From: a virus
Length of the DNA stretch: 25,231 nt
Reading direction: 5' to 3' (one strand)
IMG/VR virus record: IMGVR_UViG_3300025592_000064
Coordinates: 1-25,231 of that record
Of this stretch, positions 7,506 to 13,796 are shown piece after piece. Made by a program: the position numbers and the translations under genes. Under the pieces are notes generated by a model. It saw only the letters and a list, made by a program, of their open reading frames with translations, had not been told where the DNA came from and searched no databases. Each line of letters opens with the position of its first letter. Positions within the stretch are counted from its first letter, which is position 1.

Positions 7506-8036
7506 ATGAGACTTACTATCGCTTTACTCTTATCTGTCTTGCTCACCTCTACGATTTCTCACGCTGAAGAGAATAACTGGGAAGTGAGTCTAGGCACAAC
7601 GCAAATGTTCATCGGTGGGTACGAAGAGGGTTCAATACCTGTACCTACGAACTCTGCCACATTCATCTTATCTCGTAAGATGTATGAGAGCTTTGCATTA
7701 TGGGTTGTGTTCAATCTACCTACCTCCTCTAACAAAAGGTTTACAGAGGAAGGTTTACTTGTAGAGTCTCAGACACCACCTAGTCTTATGCTAGGTGCGA
7801 GTTATGAGTTATTGGGCTATGAGATCTCCGACAAGAAATCTTTAGGTCTTGATGTTGGTGCTTCAGTCGGACACACGATTACGCTTAATGGTCAGTTCTT
7901 CCCTGTGGGTGCGTTTCGTTTGAAGTTCGTTAAAGACGAGGACAGCACTATGTATGCAGGGGTGACAACCTCACCATATAATCCAGATGGTGATTTGGTT
8001 TGGGGTTTGATCTATGGCATGGGGTATAGATTTTAA
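7506..8036 (+). CDS. Secreted outer-membrane barrel-like protein
   Basis: 176 residues. Residues 1-20 are a typical Sec signal peptide (MRLTIALLLSVLLTSTISHA, cut after SHA). The rest alternates polar and non-polar residues in strand-length pieces (WEVSLGTTQMFIGGY, SFALWVVFNL, SLMLGASYELLGYEI, SLGLDVGASVGHTI, STMYAGVTTSPY, LVWGLIYGMGYRF) and ends in Phe, the usual C-terminal signal of outer membrane barrels. About eight strands would fit. In a phage, an outer membrane protein made in the infected cell could change the surface, for example to block superinfection (as some prophage-borne porins and lipoproteins do); this role is inferred. RBS AAAGGAGA; own promoter copy. Confidence 0.75.
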   Translation: MRLTIALLLSVLLTSTISHAEENNWEVSLGTTQMFIGGYEEGSIPVPTNSATFILSRKMYESFALWVVFNLPTSSNKRFTEEGLLVESQTPPSLMLGASYELLGYEISDKKSLGLDVGASVGHTITLNGQFFPVGAFRLKFVKDEDSTMYAGVTTSPYNPDGDLVWGLIYGMGYRF

Positions 8037-8043
8037 TGTGAGT

Positions 8044-8077
8044 GCGAGTACAGTGGGTCGTTGGATGGTTAAGTTTG
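8044..8077 (+). repeat. Endonuclease 3'-end remnant (copy 3)
   Basis: 34 bases identical to the endonuclease 3' end (GCGAGTACAGTGGG...), without the gene, again directly before a promoter copy (8086). Shorter than copy 2 on both sides. Confidence 0.9.
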
Positions 8078-8085
8078 AGGTTTTG

Positions 8086-8100
8086 TAGTTTCTTTATAAT
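8086..8100 (+). promoter_or_regulatory. Promoter TAGTTTCTTTATAAT (copy d)
   Basis: Perfect TATAAT (8095-8100), 46 bases before the ATG at 8146. Confidence 0.6.
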
Positions 8101-8145
8101 AGATCTTAAGTGATCTCTTTAACCTTAATCAAATGGAGAACCATT
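8101..8145 (+). promoter_or_regulatory. Conserved 5' leader of tagged gene 2
   Basis: AGATC-TTAAGT-GATCT hairpin (8101-8116), CTTTAACC, and AATGG-AGAA-CCATT (8132-8145) around the GGAG RBS, ending right at the ATG. Confidence 0.55.
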
Positions 8146-8625
8146 ATGAGAAGATCTGCATCAGAAATCATTAATAACCTTGAGACTCGTATCGCAAGAC
8201 TTGAAAGACAAGCATATCACCCTGATGACCCACGATCACAAGAGATGGGTGGTTATAGAGAGCCTGCGGGGGGAGAGTGGCATGAGCCTGAGATTCTTAC
8301 TGGAAAAAAGTTTCTCAGGTGGTTACAAAATGATCGGGAGATCAAATCCCATTTAAATAAGAGCGTGTTTATAGATGTTTCTTCATCTACTATCACCTTT
8401 GACACATCTTGGTGGTCAAAATATACAAGAAATGGTAATACCTTGGATGGGATTCTATACAGCATTTGGGACAATCCTATGTTGGGGCGGGATTGGAAGA
8501 TAAGAGGGAGAAATGTGACTATCAAGGGTTTGTGGGGAGACCTTGTGTACGGGGAGGGTGATATTTATGCACAAGAAACCTTTACCATCAAGAAGAGTCG
8601 TGGTTCTATCGTTTTAAAGGCATAG
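8146..8625 (+). CDS. Tagged protein 2 (MRRSASEII family)
   Basis: 159 residues, starting at the ATG at 8146. A start 36 bases upstream is open but would add 12 residues encoded by the untranslated leader. Tag residues 1-20 (MRRSASEIINNLETRIARLE), then a linker rich in Pro, Gly, Asp and Glu (HPDDPRSQEMGGYREPAGGEWHEPE), then a compact domain of about 110 residues (FLRWLQNDREIKSHLNKSVFIDVSSSTITF...GRNVTIKGLWGDLVYGEGDIYAQETFTIKKSRGSIVLKA) that looks alpha then beta. I do not recognise the domain. The linker between tag and domain is what one would expect if the tag is a separate targeting or processing element. Promoter and leader as for the other tagged genes. Confidence 0.8.
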   Translation: MRRSASEIINNLETRIARLERQAYHPDDPRSQEMGGYREPAGGEWHEPEILTGKKFLRWLQNDREIKSHLNKSVFIDVSSSTITFDTSWWSKYTRNGNTLDGILYSIWDNPMLGRDWKIRGRNVTIKGLWGDLVYGEGDIYAQETFTIKKSRGSIVLKA

Positions 8626-8649
8626 TCTATCTGTGGCCTTAATTAAGTT

Positions 8650-8668
8650 ATCATCTCTGATGATGTTT
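8650..8668 (+). terminator. Possible weak terminator
   Basis: ATCATC-TCT-GATGAT perfect small hairpin followed by GTTTTA, 25 bases after tagged gene 2. Short stem and poor T-run, so uncertain. Confidence 0.25.
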
Positions 8669-8756
8669 TAAACAAAGATGAGAGACAAAAGGTTTACACT
8701 TAGCCACAAGTGGGGAGTTTTTGTTCCTAGTGGAAGATAGATTTGAATAAGTTTAA

Positions 8757-8771
8757 TAGTTTGTTTATATA
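8757..8771 (+). promoter_or_regulatory. Promoter TAGTTTGTTTATATA (copy e)
   Basis: Motif copy 40 bases before the lipoprotein ATG; the leader hairpin is absent. The rest of the 186-base gap before it (8626-8756) shows only the small hairpin at 8650. Confidence 0.5.
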
Positions 8772-8810
8772 CCTTTTCTTGAACACACTTAACAAAGAAG
8801 GATATTCATT

Positions 8811-9176
8811 ATGAGAAACTTACTCACAATCGCACTTATTGCTCTTACCTTTATTGCTTGCGACAAGGATAAAGAAGAAACCACACCTAACGATGGTGGT
8901 ATGGAAGCTGGGGCTACCGCAGGATCAGAGGCAGGATCTGAAGCAGGAACTGAAGCAGGGTCTGATGCAGGAACTGAAGCAGGGACAGAAATGGACATGA
9001 TGGTTATGGGTGGTTCTGAAGAGACTACAGACATGGAAATTACTGAAGGTGGTACTGAGTCTGATATGGGTATGGACGAAGCGGGTATGGAATCTACGGA
9101 CATGGAAGTAGTTGAGGGTGGTTCAGATGAATCTACGGATATGGGATCTGATACCGAAGCTGGAACTGAGGGCTAG
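8811..9176 (+). CDS. Phage-encoded lipoprotein with Ala-Gly-Glu repeats
   Basis: 121 residues. Hydrophobic signal MRNLLTIALIALTFIAC with Cys17 as lipidation site (FIAC, a slightly atypical lipobox) and Asp18 at +2, which in enterobacteria favours inner membrane retention. The mature part is low-complexity and very acidic: AGSEAGSEAGTEAGSDAGTEAGTE (residues ~32-60), then DMxMxxGG and STDMEVVEGG units. No Cys apart from the lipidated one, no folded domain visible. It is likely displayed on the membrane as an extended acidic chain. Repeats of this kind are common in lipoproteins of some deltaproteobacterial predators, a weak hint on the host. Own promoter and AAGGA RBS; terminator 40 bases after. 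Superinfection exclusion is one possible role, unproven. Confidence 0.75.
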   Translation: MRNLLTIALIALTFIACDKDKEETTPNDGGMEAGATAGSEAGSEAGTEAGSDAGTEAGTEMDMMVMGGSEETTDMEITEGGTESDMGMDEAGMESTDMEVVEGGSDESTDMGSDTEAGTEG

Positions 9177-9216
9177 TAGTCTTGCTCGTCTAAATGGTCT
9201 TTAAGATCTTAGAATG

Positions 9217-9248
9217 AACCTCATTTCCCTTTGGGATTTGGGGTTTTT
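9217..9248 (+). terminator. Intrinsic terminator after the lipoprotein gene
   Basis: AACCTCATTTCCC, loop TTT, GGGATTTGGGGTT, then TTT. A 2x2 internal loop interrupts the stem. Outer arms match those of the terminator at 5473. Confidence 0.8.
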
Positions 9249-9255
9249 CCGTTTA

Positions 9256-9270
9256 TAGTTTGTTTATAAG
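9256..9270 (+). promoter_or_regulatory. Promoter TAGTTTGTTTATAAG (copy f)
   Basis: Motif copy 48 bases before the ATG at 9318, directly after the terminator. Confidence 0.55.
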
Positions 9271-9317
9271 TGATCTTAAGTGATCTCATTAACCTTAAAC
9301 AAAATGGAGAAACCATT
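9271..9317 (+). promoter_or_regulatory. Conserved 5' leader of tagged gene 3
   Basis: GATC-TTAAGT-GATC hairpin (9272-9285), CATTAACC, and AATGG-AGAAA-CCATT (9303-9317) around the RBS. Confidence 0.55.
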
Positions 9318-9752
9318 ATGAGAAGATCAGCATCAGAAATTATTAGAGGACTTGAGAATAGGGTTGCACGACTTGAAAGACAATCCTCAACCAACCGTAG
9401 GGCTAGAAAGTACGGGAAAGCGATCACAGACGCTGTTCGGATGCTTAAGAAAGAGGTGGGCGATGCAGATGCGTCTGAGATTGAAGTGGTGGTGGTAGAG
9501 CTAGTCCATTATAAATTTGAGGATCTGCTTAGAGAGATCGAGGACAGAGGTCCTAATGCTGAAGAGTACTATGAAAATGAAGTTGTAAATAAGTACCCAG
9601 CACTGGTCAAAGCAGGTATTCTATCCGCTGAAATATGGATACAACATCCCAAAATAATCCGAGACCGATACAGGTTGAAAAACTTAAAGGAAGTTAATCT
9701 CTTCGCTGAGTGCATTGGGTCAAGAAAATTGGCTGAGGGGCTCAGTTTCTGA
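9318..9752 (+). CDS. Tagged protein 3 (MRRSASEII family)
   Basis: 144 residues from the ATG at 9318; an in-frame start 48 bases upstream would translate the leader and is rejected. Tag MRRSASEIIRGLENRVARLE, then RQSSTNRRARKYGKAI and a mostly helical charged domain (ITDAVRMLKKEVGDADASEIEVVVVELVHYKFEDLLREIEDRGPNAEEYYENEVVNKYPALVKAGILSAEIW...). The segment VNKYPALVKAGIL recalls MQKFQWLKSAGML near the end of tagged protein 1, so these two may share a distant C-terminal motif; too short to be sure. Function unknown. The gene converges on the Rad50-like gene on the other strand, 68 bases away. Confidence 0.8.
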   Translation: MRRSASEIIRGLENRVARLERQSSTNRRARKYGKAITDAVRMLKKEVGDADASEIEVVVVELVHYKFEDLLREIEDRGPNAEEYYENEVVNKYPALVKAGILSAEIWIQHPKIIRDRYRLKNLKEVNLFAECIGSRKLAEGLSF

Positions 9753-9819
9753 TCCCTATTTAATCTTACAAGATGGGGTCTAAGTTAAGGGATAAGATGC
9801 TGTTTGGGGTAGAGTGAGG

Positions 9820-10941
9820 TTAATGGTCGATCCCTTGTTCACATAAAGGACAAGTATCTCCAATCTCGCACCTAATAGTATCAAGCTCCTCTGTGAGCCT
9901 TTCTACCTCTTGTTCGGTGCAAGATATACGACTGAATAGATCAAAGCGTTCAGAAGCGATTCTGAGGTCTTTTTCGACTTGCGAATCTACATTAGGTAAG
10001 TCTACATTAAGTTGTGTGATTTGTAAGATGGTTTGATCTAATTGATTTCTTTTGTGCAAGACCCGCTCAAGTGGTGCAGGGTCTTTCACCTCTACATCTG
10101 GGATAGGTGGGAATGAGGTTAAGCCAACCTCTACGATACCTTCCATGATCCTTAGTCTGTTCTTTTCTATACGAATACGCTCAAGGTCTTTAATCCCCAT
10201 AAAGTCATGTGGGTTCACTTGTGGGAATTTTACATTTTGCAAGGTGGATACGAACTGTGTTTGAAACATAAAGATTTCTCTCTTTTCTTTGATTGCCCCT
10301 AGCTTTTTAACTCTTTCTTCAAGAGTCTTAATCGACCCCTCAAGTGTACTTATATGATTGATCGTTTCCCCTACTTCGTCCAACTCGTTAAACTTAGGTA
10401 AACGATCCCGCTCAGATACTAAATCTTCATGCTTTACTTTAATGCGTTGATTAAGGTTCTTAGTTTCGTTCCTAGAGAGACTTGACGCTTTCTCTAGGGC
10501 TTCTATTGTCTTTACATCAGATAAAGCACTAGAGAGGACACTAGGTGGCATATCAAGCAAGAAGATTTGTTCAAACTGTCGAGCGATCTGAGGCCATACA
10601 GTTTTTCCATCGACATCTACCGAAACAATGTTCAAGTCATCAAGTTCATCGGGAGTTTTTGACCCTACTTTATCTAACTTTTGTCCGTTGATCTCATATT
10701 TATTAACCCCTTTACCCTTTTCCCAAATTACCGAGTTGCCATCATCAAAGTTGATGGAGACTTTTGATGACTTTTCACCTTGCCTTACATGAGAATATCC
10801 CCTTGCATTAGAGAAAGCACCTGCTATGGCTCTTGCACAAGCAGACTTACCTGTATTATTAGCCCCTGTAATAACAGTAAGACCTTTAACTTCAAAGTCA
10901 GCGTGTTTGATAGATTGGTAGTTTTCTATTTTGACTTGCAT
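9820..10941 (-). CDS. Half-length Rad50/gp46-like ATPase ending at its zinc hook
   Basis: 373 residues. Walker A GANNTGKS at 26-33 follows MQVKIENYQSIKHADFEVKGLTVI, the standard start of SbcC/Rad50/gp46 ATPases. A Gln-containing segment (ARQFEQIFLLDMPPSVLSSAL, ~120-140) fits the Q-loop, then a coiled coil (~155-355), then CPLC at 364-367, the Rad50 zinc hook. The protein stops six residues later, so the returning coil, ABC signature and Walker B are all missing; complete homologues would continue for several hundred residues. The 68 bases after the stop hold no continuation. Either the second half is encoded elsewhere, or this is a remnant or a standalone half-protein. Its start region diverges from the gene at 11043. 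Confidence 0.8.
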   Translation of the reverse strand: MQVKIENYQSIKHADFEVKGLTVITGANNTGKSACARAIAGAFSNARGYSHVRQGEKSSKVSINFDDGNSVIWEKGKGVNKYEINGQKLDKVGSKTPDELDDLNIVSVDVDGKTVWPQIARQFEQIFLLDMPPSVLSSALSDVKTIEALEKASSLSRNETKNLNQRIKVKHEDLVSERDRLPKFNELDEVGETINHISTLEGSIKTLEERVKKLGAIKEKREIFMFQTQFVSTLQNVKFPQVNPHDFMGIKDLERIRIEKNRLRIMEGIVEVGLTSFPPIPDVEVKDPAPLERVLHKRNQLDQTILQITQLNVDLPNVDSQVEKDLRIASERFDLFSRISCTEQEVERLTEELDTIRCEIGDTCPLCEQGIDH

Positions 10942-11005
10942 GGTGTCTTGTCTCCCATTCCCTTTATATGAATGATACCGAGTTTAGGTTTTTGTAACCC
11001 CTTAA

Positions 11006-11018
11006 ATATACCCTTATG
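11006..11018 (+). promoter_or_regulatory. ATATACCCTTATG element
   Basis: Closely resembles ATATACCCTATATG at 12030, upstream of the clamp loader. Here CCCTTA is also repeated directly (11000-11005 region and 11011). Possible promoter or operator of the small operon at 11043. Confidence 0.3.
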
Positions 11019-11042
11019 TAACTCTTGAAAGGAGACTAAGAC

Positions 11043-11267
11043 ATGACAGATCAAAAGGCACAACAACTAAGGGATGCATACAATAAGTTCGTTGACCACC
11101 CCGATGGTCATTGGAAAGGTTCTGCCATTGCAGTGGTCAACCAAGCTCAGAGATCAATCGTTCGGGAAGCGATGGACTTTATGGGTTCAATCGTTGACCA
11201 AGAGTTAGAACTGAGTGATGGTAATATTGCTCTTTACAGTAAAGGATATTGGGCACATGGATTTTGA
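11043..11267 (+). CDS. Small protein, unknown
   Basis: 74 residues, soluble, alpha-helical appearance (MTDQKAQQLRDAYNKFVDHPDGHW...AVVNQAQRSIVREAMDFMGSIVDQELELSDG). No Cys, TM or signal peptide. Good RBS (AAAGGAGA) 7 bases before the ATG. The last 11 bases overlap the next gene in another frame, so the two are probably translationally coupled. I do not recognise it. Confidence 0.65.
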   Translation: MTDQKAQQLRDAYNKFVDHPDGHWKGSAIAVVNQAQRSIVREAMDFMGSIVDQELELSDGNIALYSKGYWAHGF

Positions 11268-11487
11268 GGTATATAAACTAACCGATGCTGAACTTGGGGC
11301 AGTAGACTTTTGTAGAGGTCGCTACCTATGGGCTGACATCGTAGCTCAAAACTTAGAGGGTGATACGCTTACCCTAGATAACATGACTCAACATGAGATG
11401 AATGAGGCTATTGAGGTAGAGGGCATTCCTCTCTTAGATGATCGCACTGATCTTTTTCGAGGACTTATCTCTCTTGAGCCTGTGTGA
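11257..11487 (+). CDS. Small acidic protein, unknown
   Basis: 76 residues from the ATG at 11257 (AAAGGA RBS at 11241-11246 region). An earlier ATG at 11215 is in frame but would add 14 residues read inside the previous gene and lacks an RBS. Acidic, with LTDAELGAVDFCRGRYLWADIVAQNLEGDTLTL and a helical end. It overlaps the preceding gene by 11 bases. No known domain seen. Confidence 0.65.
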   Translation: MDFEVYKLTDAELGAVDFCRGRYLWADIVAQNLEGDTLTLDNMTQHEMNEAIEVEGIPLLDDRTDLFRGLISLEPV

Positions 11488-11494
11488 ACTTTAA

Positions 11495-11509
11495 TAGTTT
11501 ATTTATAGA
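11495..11509 (+). promoter_or_regulatory. Promoter TAGTTTATTTATAGA (copy g)
   Basis: Motif copy 47 bases before the ATG at 11556, just after the stop of the preceding small gene. Confidence 0.55.
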
Positions 11510-11555
11510 TTCTCATAGGAGTCTCTTTAACCTTAACTTGAATGGAGAAACCATC
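11508..11555 (+). promoter_or_regulatory. Conserved 5' leader of tagged gene 4
   Basis: Hairpin GATTC-TCATAG-GAGTC (11508-11523): both arms differ from the GATC/GATC version yet still pair (one G-U). Then CTTTAACC and AATGG-AGAAA-CCAT around the RBS. Confidence 0.55.
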
Positions 11556-11930
11556 ATGAGAAGATCAGCTAGTGAAATCATCCGTAACCTTGAGGGTCGT
11601 ATTGCTCGTCTTGAAAAATCGGCTCGTCCGAATGACATAGGTATACATAAAGTAGTCAACAAATTGGCATATATACATCAATTTTCTTCGGGGTCCATGG
11701 TTCTATCTGTGCCTAGTAGAAATGCTGACGAAGTGGTAAGGGCAATCAAGGAGATTGGTGTGGGAGCAGAGAATCCATTTGAGGAAAACGATATCACTTA
11801 TAAGAAAGATAATAAAGGACACATGGTTACATTCACTGTTTCATCACCCGAATGGTTAAGAACACATGATGTGGTTCTAAGCCTAAAACTAGATGGTTTT
11901 TTCCTAGTGTCTCACGATGACTTTAGATGA
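11556..11930 (+). CDS. Tagged protein 4 (MRRSASEII family)
   Basis: 124 residues from the ATG at 11556; a start 72 bases upstream would translate promoter and leader and is rejected. Tag MRRSASEIIRNLEGRIARLE, then KSARPND as linker, then an alpha/beta domain: HKVVNKLAYIHQFSSGSMVLSVPSRNADEVVRAIKEIGV...ITYKKDNKGHMVTFTVSSPEWLRTHDVVLSLKLDGFFLVSHDDFR. The order helix-strand-helix-strand-strand-helix would fit a small ferredoxin-like sandwich, but no catalytic motif is visible. The body is unrelated to the other tagged proteins. Function unknown. Confidence 0.8.
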   Translation: MRRSASEIIRNLEGRIARLEKSARPNDIGIHKVVNKLAYIHQFSSGSMVLSVPSRNADEVVRAIKEIGVGAENPFEENDITYKKDNKGHMVTFTVSSPEWLRTHDVVLSLKLDGFFLVSHDDFR

Positions 11931-12022
11931 GGGGATGTCTGAAACTCCAATTCAGAACCAGGAATCTCTTGTTGGTAGAGGTTATCTGATCTAAGAGTCT
12001 TAAACCTCCTCTAAATAGTATA

Positions 12023-12038
12023 AGGGTACATATACCCT
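12023..12038. promoter_or_regulatory. Palindromic operator-like site before the clamp loader
   Basis: AGGGTA-CATA-TACCCT, a 6-bp dyad 17 bases before the ATG at 12056, overlapping TATAAG and the ATATACCCTATATG string. It may be an operator over the promoter of the replication/transcription operon. Confidence 0.4.
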
Positions 12039-12055
12039 ATATGAGAGGAGAGAAG

Positions 12056-13249
12056 ATGTCATTAGACACGAAGTATAGACCTAGAACATACAGCGATGTG
12101 CTAGGTCAAAAGGCTACCATCCAAACGCTCAAAGGCTTTATTAAGTCAGATGCAGGTTGGAGGCAGTCTTACCTATTCGCTGGCCCTTATGGTTCGGGCA
12201 AAACTACACTGGGTCGGATCATGGCTCGTGCTTTATTATGTGAGTCGCCTGTTGAGGGTGTGCCTTGTGATGAATGTCATTCATGTAAAGCTATGCTTGT
12301 TGGTAGCCATGACTCATTTATCGAAGTGGATGCGGCTACCAACAGTGGGAAAGCAGATGTAAAGAAGCTACTCGAAGAGCTAGGTTATTCTTCCTTTTCG
12401 GGTAATAAGAAGCTCTACCTCTTTGACGAAAGTCACCAGCTAAGTCGGGATGCACTGGATGCTCTCTTAAAACCGATGGAGGAGAATGATCGAGGTAGCT
12501 TTGATAAGAAGCTCGTCTGTATCTTCGCCACCACTGAACCAGAGAAGATGAGAAAGACGGTATTAAGTCGGTGTGCTCCTGCTTTTATCATTCGTCATGT
12601 GGATTCAGAAGAAATCGCTGATCGTTTACAAAAGGTTTGTGAGTGTGAGGGATTCGAGTATGAGCGTGAAGCATTGGTCTTAATAGCTGACTTTACAGAG
12701 GGGCATATTCGAGATGCTTTAAAAGCGATTGAGGGTGTTGCTTCCTCAAATGAAGGCAAGGTGGGTCTACTAGGTGTAAGGTCTTATCTTCATGTGGATC
12801 GCAATGATGTAATCTGTCAGCTATTATTGAGTGATAACTCTAAGTCCTTAAGCCTAGTAGATGAGTTATTACAGTCTACCCCTGTGGGTATTGCTTATGA
12901 CAGGTTGCAATCAGCGTGTATGTTTGCGATTTCTCTTGGGATGAAAGCGGGCGTACCTCCACCATATTGGAACAGACCTCTTTTACAAGAGATATGGGAT
13001 AGGTATGGTATGCCTTTGTTAAGCCTCGCAGACAGTTTAGCGAGTCGCCCGATCAGACCAACAGGAGGTATGTTTAAGTGCGATTTATTGAAATGGAAGA
13101 TTGGGGGTATCCAAACCATACAAGTGACTCAAACTTTAGTAGAGAAAAAATCCCTTGTTTCAGAGCCTCAAGTGAATAATACACGATTAAAGAGCCAACT
13201 TTCGTTGTCTGAGTTTAGTAAGATGGTAAAAAGAATGGTATCTATCTAA
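12056..13249 (+). CDS. DnaX-type clamp loader ATPase
   Basis: 397 residues from ATG 12056, preceded by GAGGAG at 5 bases; an upstream in-frame ATG at 12041 lies within the RBS region and is less likely. Starts LDTKYRPRTYSDVLGQ as all DnaX/RFC proteins do. Walker A GPYGSGKT (43-50); a four-Cys zinc module C62-x8-C71-x2-C74-x2-C77 exactly spaced as in bacterial DnaX; DEAD-like Walker B FDESH (123-127); sensor 1 FATTEPEKM; SRC arginine finger motif LSRC. It is thus nearer to bacterial DnaX than to T4 gp44. Loads the sliding clamp onto primed DNA. The next genes encode NusG- and sigma-like proteins. A terminator-like hairpin overlaps its stop codon. Confidence 0.9.
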   Translation: MSLDTKYRPRTYSDVLGQKATIQTLKGFIKSDAGWRQSYLFAGPYGSGKTTLGRIMARALLCESPVEGVPCDECHSCKAMLVGSHDSFIEVDAATNSGKADVKKLLEELGYSSFSGNKKLYLFDESHQLSRDALDALLKPMEENDRGSFDKKLVCIFATTEPEKMRKTVLSRCAPAFIIRHVDSEEIADRLQKVCECEGFEYEREALVLIADFTEGHIRDALKAIEGVASSNEGKVGLLGVRSYLHVDRNDVICQLLLSDNSKSLSLVDELLQSTPVGIAYDRLQSACMFAISLGMKAGVPPPYWNRPLLQEIWDRYGMPLLSLADSLASRPIRPTGGMFKCDLLKWKIGGIQTIQVTQTLVEKKSLVSEPQVNNTRLKSQLSLSEFSKMVKRMVSI

Positions 13250-13263
13250 AACCATTCTTTTTA
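13227..13263 (+). terminator. Terminator-like hairpin spanning the clamp loader stop
   Basis: TAAAAAGAATGGT (13227-13239) and ACCATTCTTTTTA (13251-13263) are perfect 13-bp arms; the stop TAA lies in the 11-base loop. It ends in TTCTTTTTA. It is placed 14 bases before the NusG-like start, so it may attenuate read-through into that gene. Confidence 0.65.
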
Positions 13264-13276
13264 CTGTGAGTTGTAT

Positions 13277-13795
13277 ATGAGAGAAACTTCGTGGGTTGTC
13301 CTTGAGCTTTCAACTAAAGGCGAAGATGAAGCCCTCAAAGGGTCGCTCAAAGATCGAATTGTTTCAAATACTGCTTTTAATGTTGATGATGTCTACATAC
13401 CTCTAATGGTTCAGAGGTATCATAAACCTATTTGGTTGATGGAGGGTTATATCTTCATTAAGAGCGGGTATGGAGCTGTAGAGTATTATAGCTTGAAGCA
13501 ATCTGGTCTTGTAAGAGACATCATCTCACAGCTTGACACTCGTACAGGTCTTATGAGTATGGGAGTTGTTCCTGACTCAGACCTAAAGAAAATGGTAAAA
13601 CAAGTTGATAACTTGGGTGGGTCTTTCAAACAAGGAGATTGGGTGCGATTAAAGTCAGGTCCTTTCAAGAGCTTTGAGGGTGAGGTAGTGATGACTTGGA
13701 GAGATGGTGATGTACGAATGTACGCTGTCCATCTCTCTTTTAGAAGTGTAGAAATCGTACACACTATAGATTGCCTCTCAATAGAAGGAGCTTAA
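13277..13795 (+). CDS. NusG/RfaH-like transcription elongation factor
   Basis: 172 residues from ATG 13277; a TTG at 13271 would add two. The N-terminal ~100 residues fit the NGN domain: SWVVLELSTKGEDEALKGSL...VDDVYIPLM...KPIWLMEGYIFIKS, where the last part is the usual 'PGYVFV' strand. Residues ~119-145 (KQGDWVRLKSGPFKSFEGEVV) are a clear KOW motif. NusG-type factors bind the RNA polymerase clamp and promote processivity or antitermination. It lies just after a terminator hairpin, next to a sigma-like gene 1 base away, so these probably form a transcription control unit. RBS is weak (GTGAG), which fits translational coupling or attenuation. Confidence 0.85.
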   Translation: MRETSWVVLELSTKGEDEALKGSLKDRIVSNTAFNVDDVYIPLMVQRYHKPIWLMEGYIFIKSGYGAVEYYSLKQSGLVRDIISQLDTRTGLMSMGVVPDSDLKKMVKQVDNLGGSFKQGDWVRLKSGPFKSFEGEVVMTWRDGDVRMYAVHLSFRSVEIVHTIDCLSIEGA

Positions 13796-13796
13796 A

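Noticed and set aside
8789-9103. 104-residue Ser/Pro/Ala-rich frame on the minus strand
   Set aside because: Mirror of the lipoprotein's repeat; no RBS and no independent signal.
9752-9793. ATCCCT...AGGGAT stem between convergent genes
   Set aside because: Only six pairs over a 30-base loop and no T-run; not enough for a terminator.
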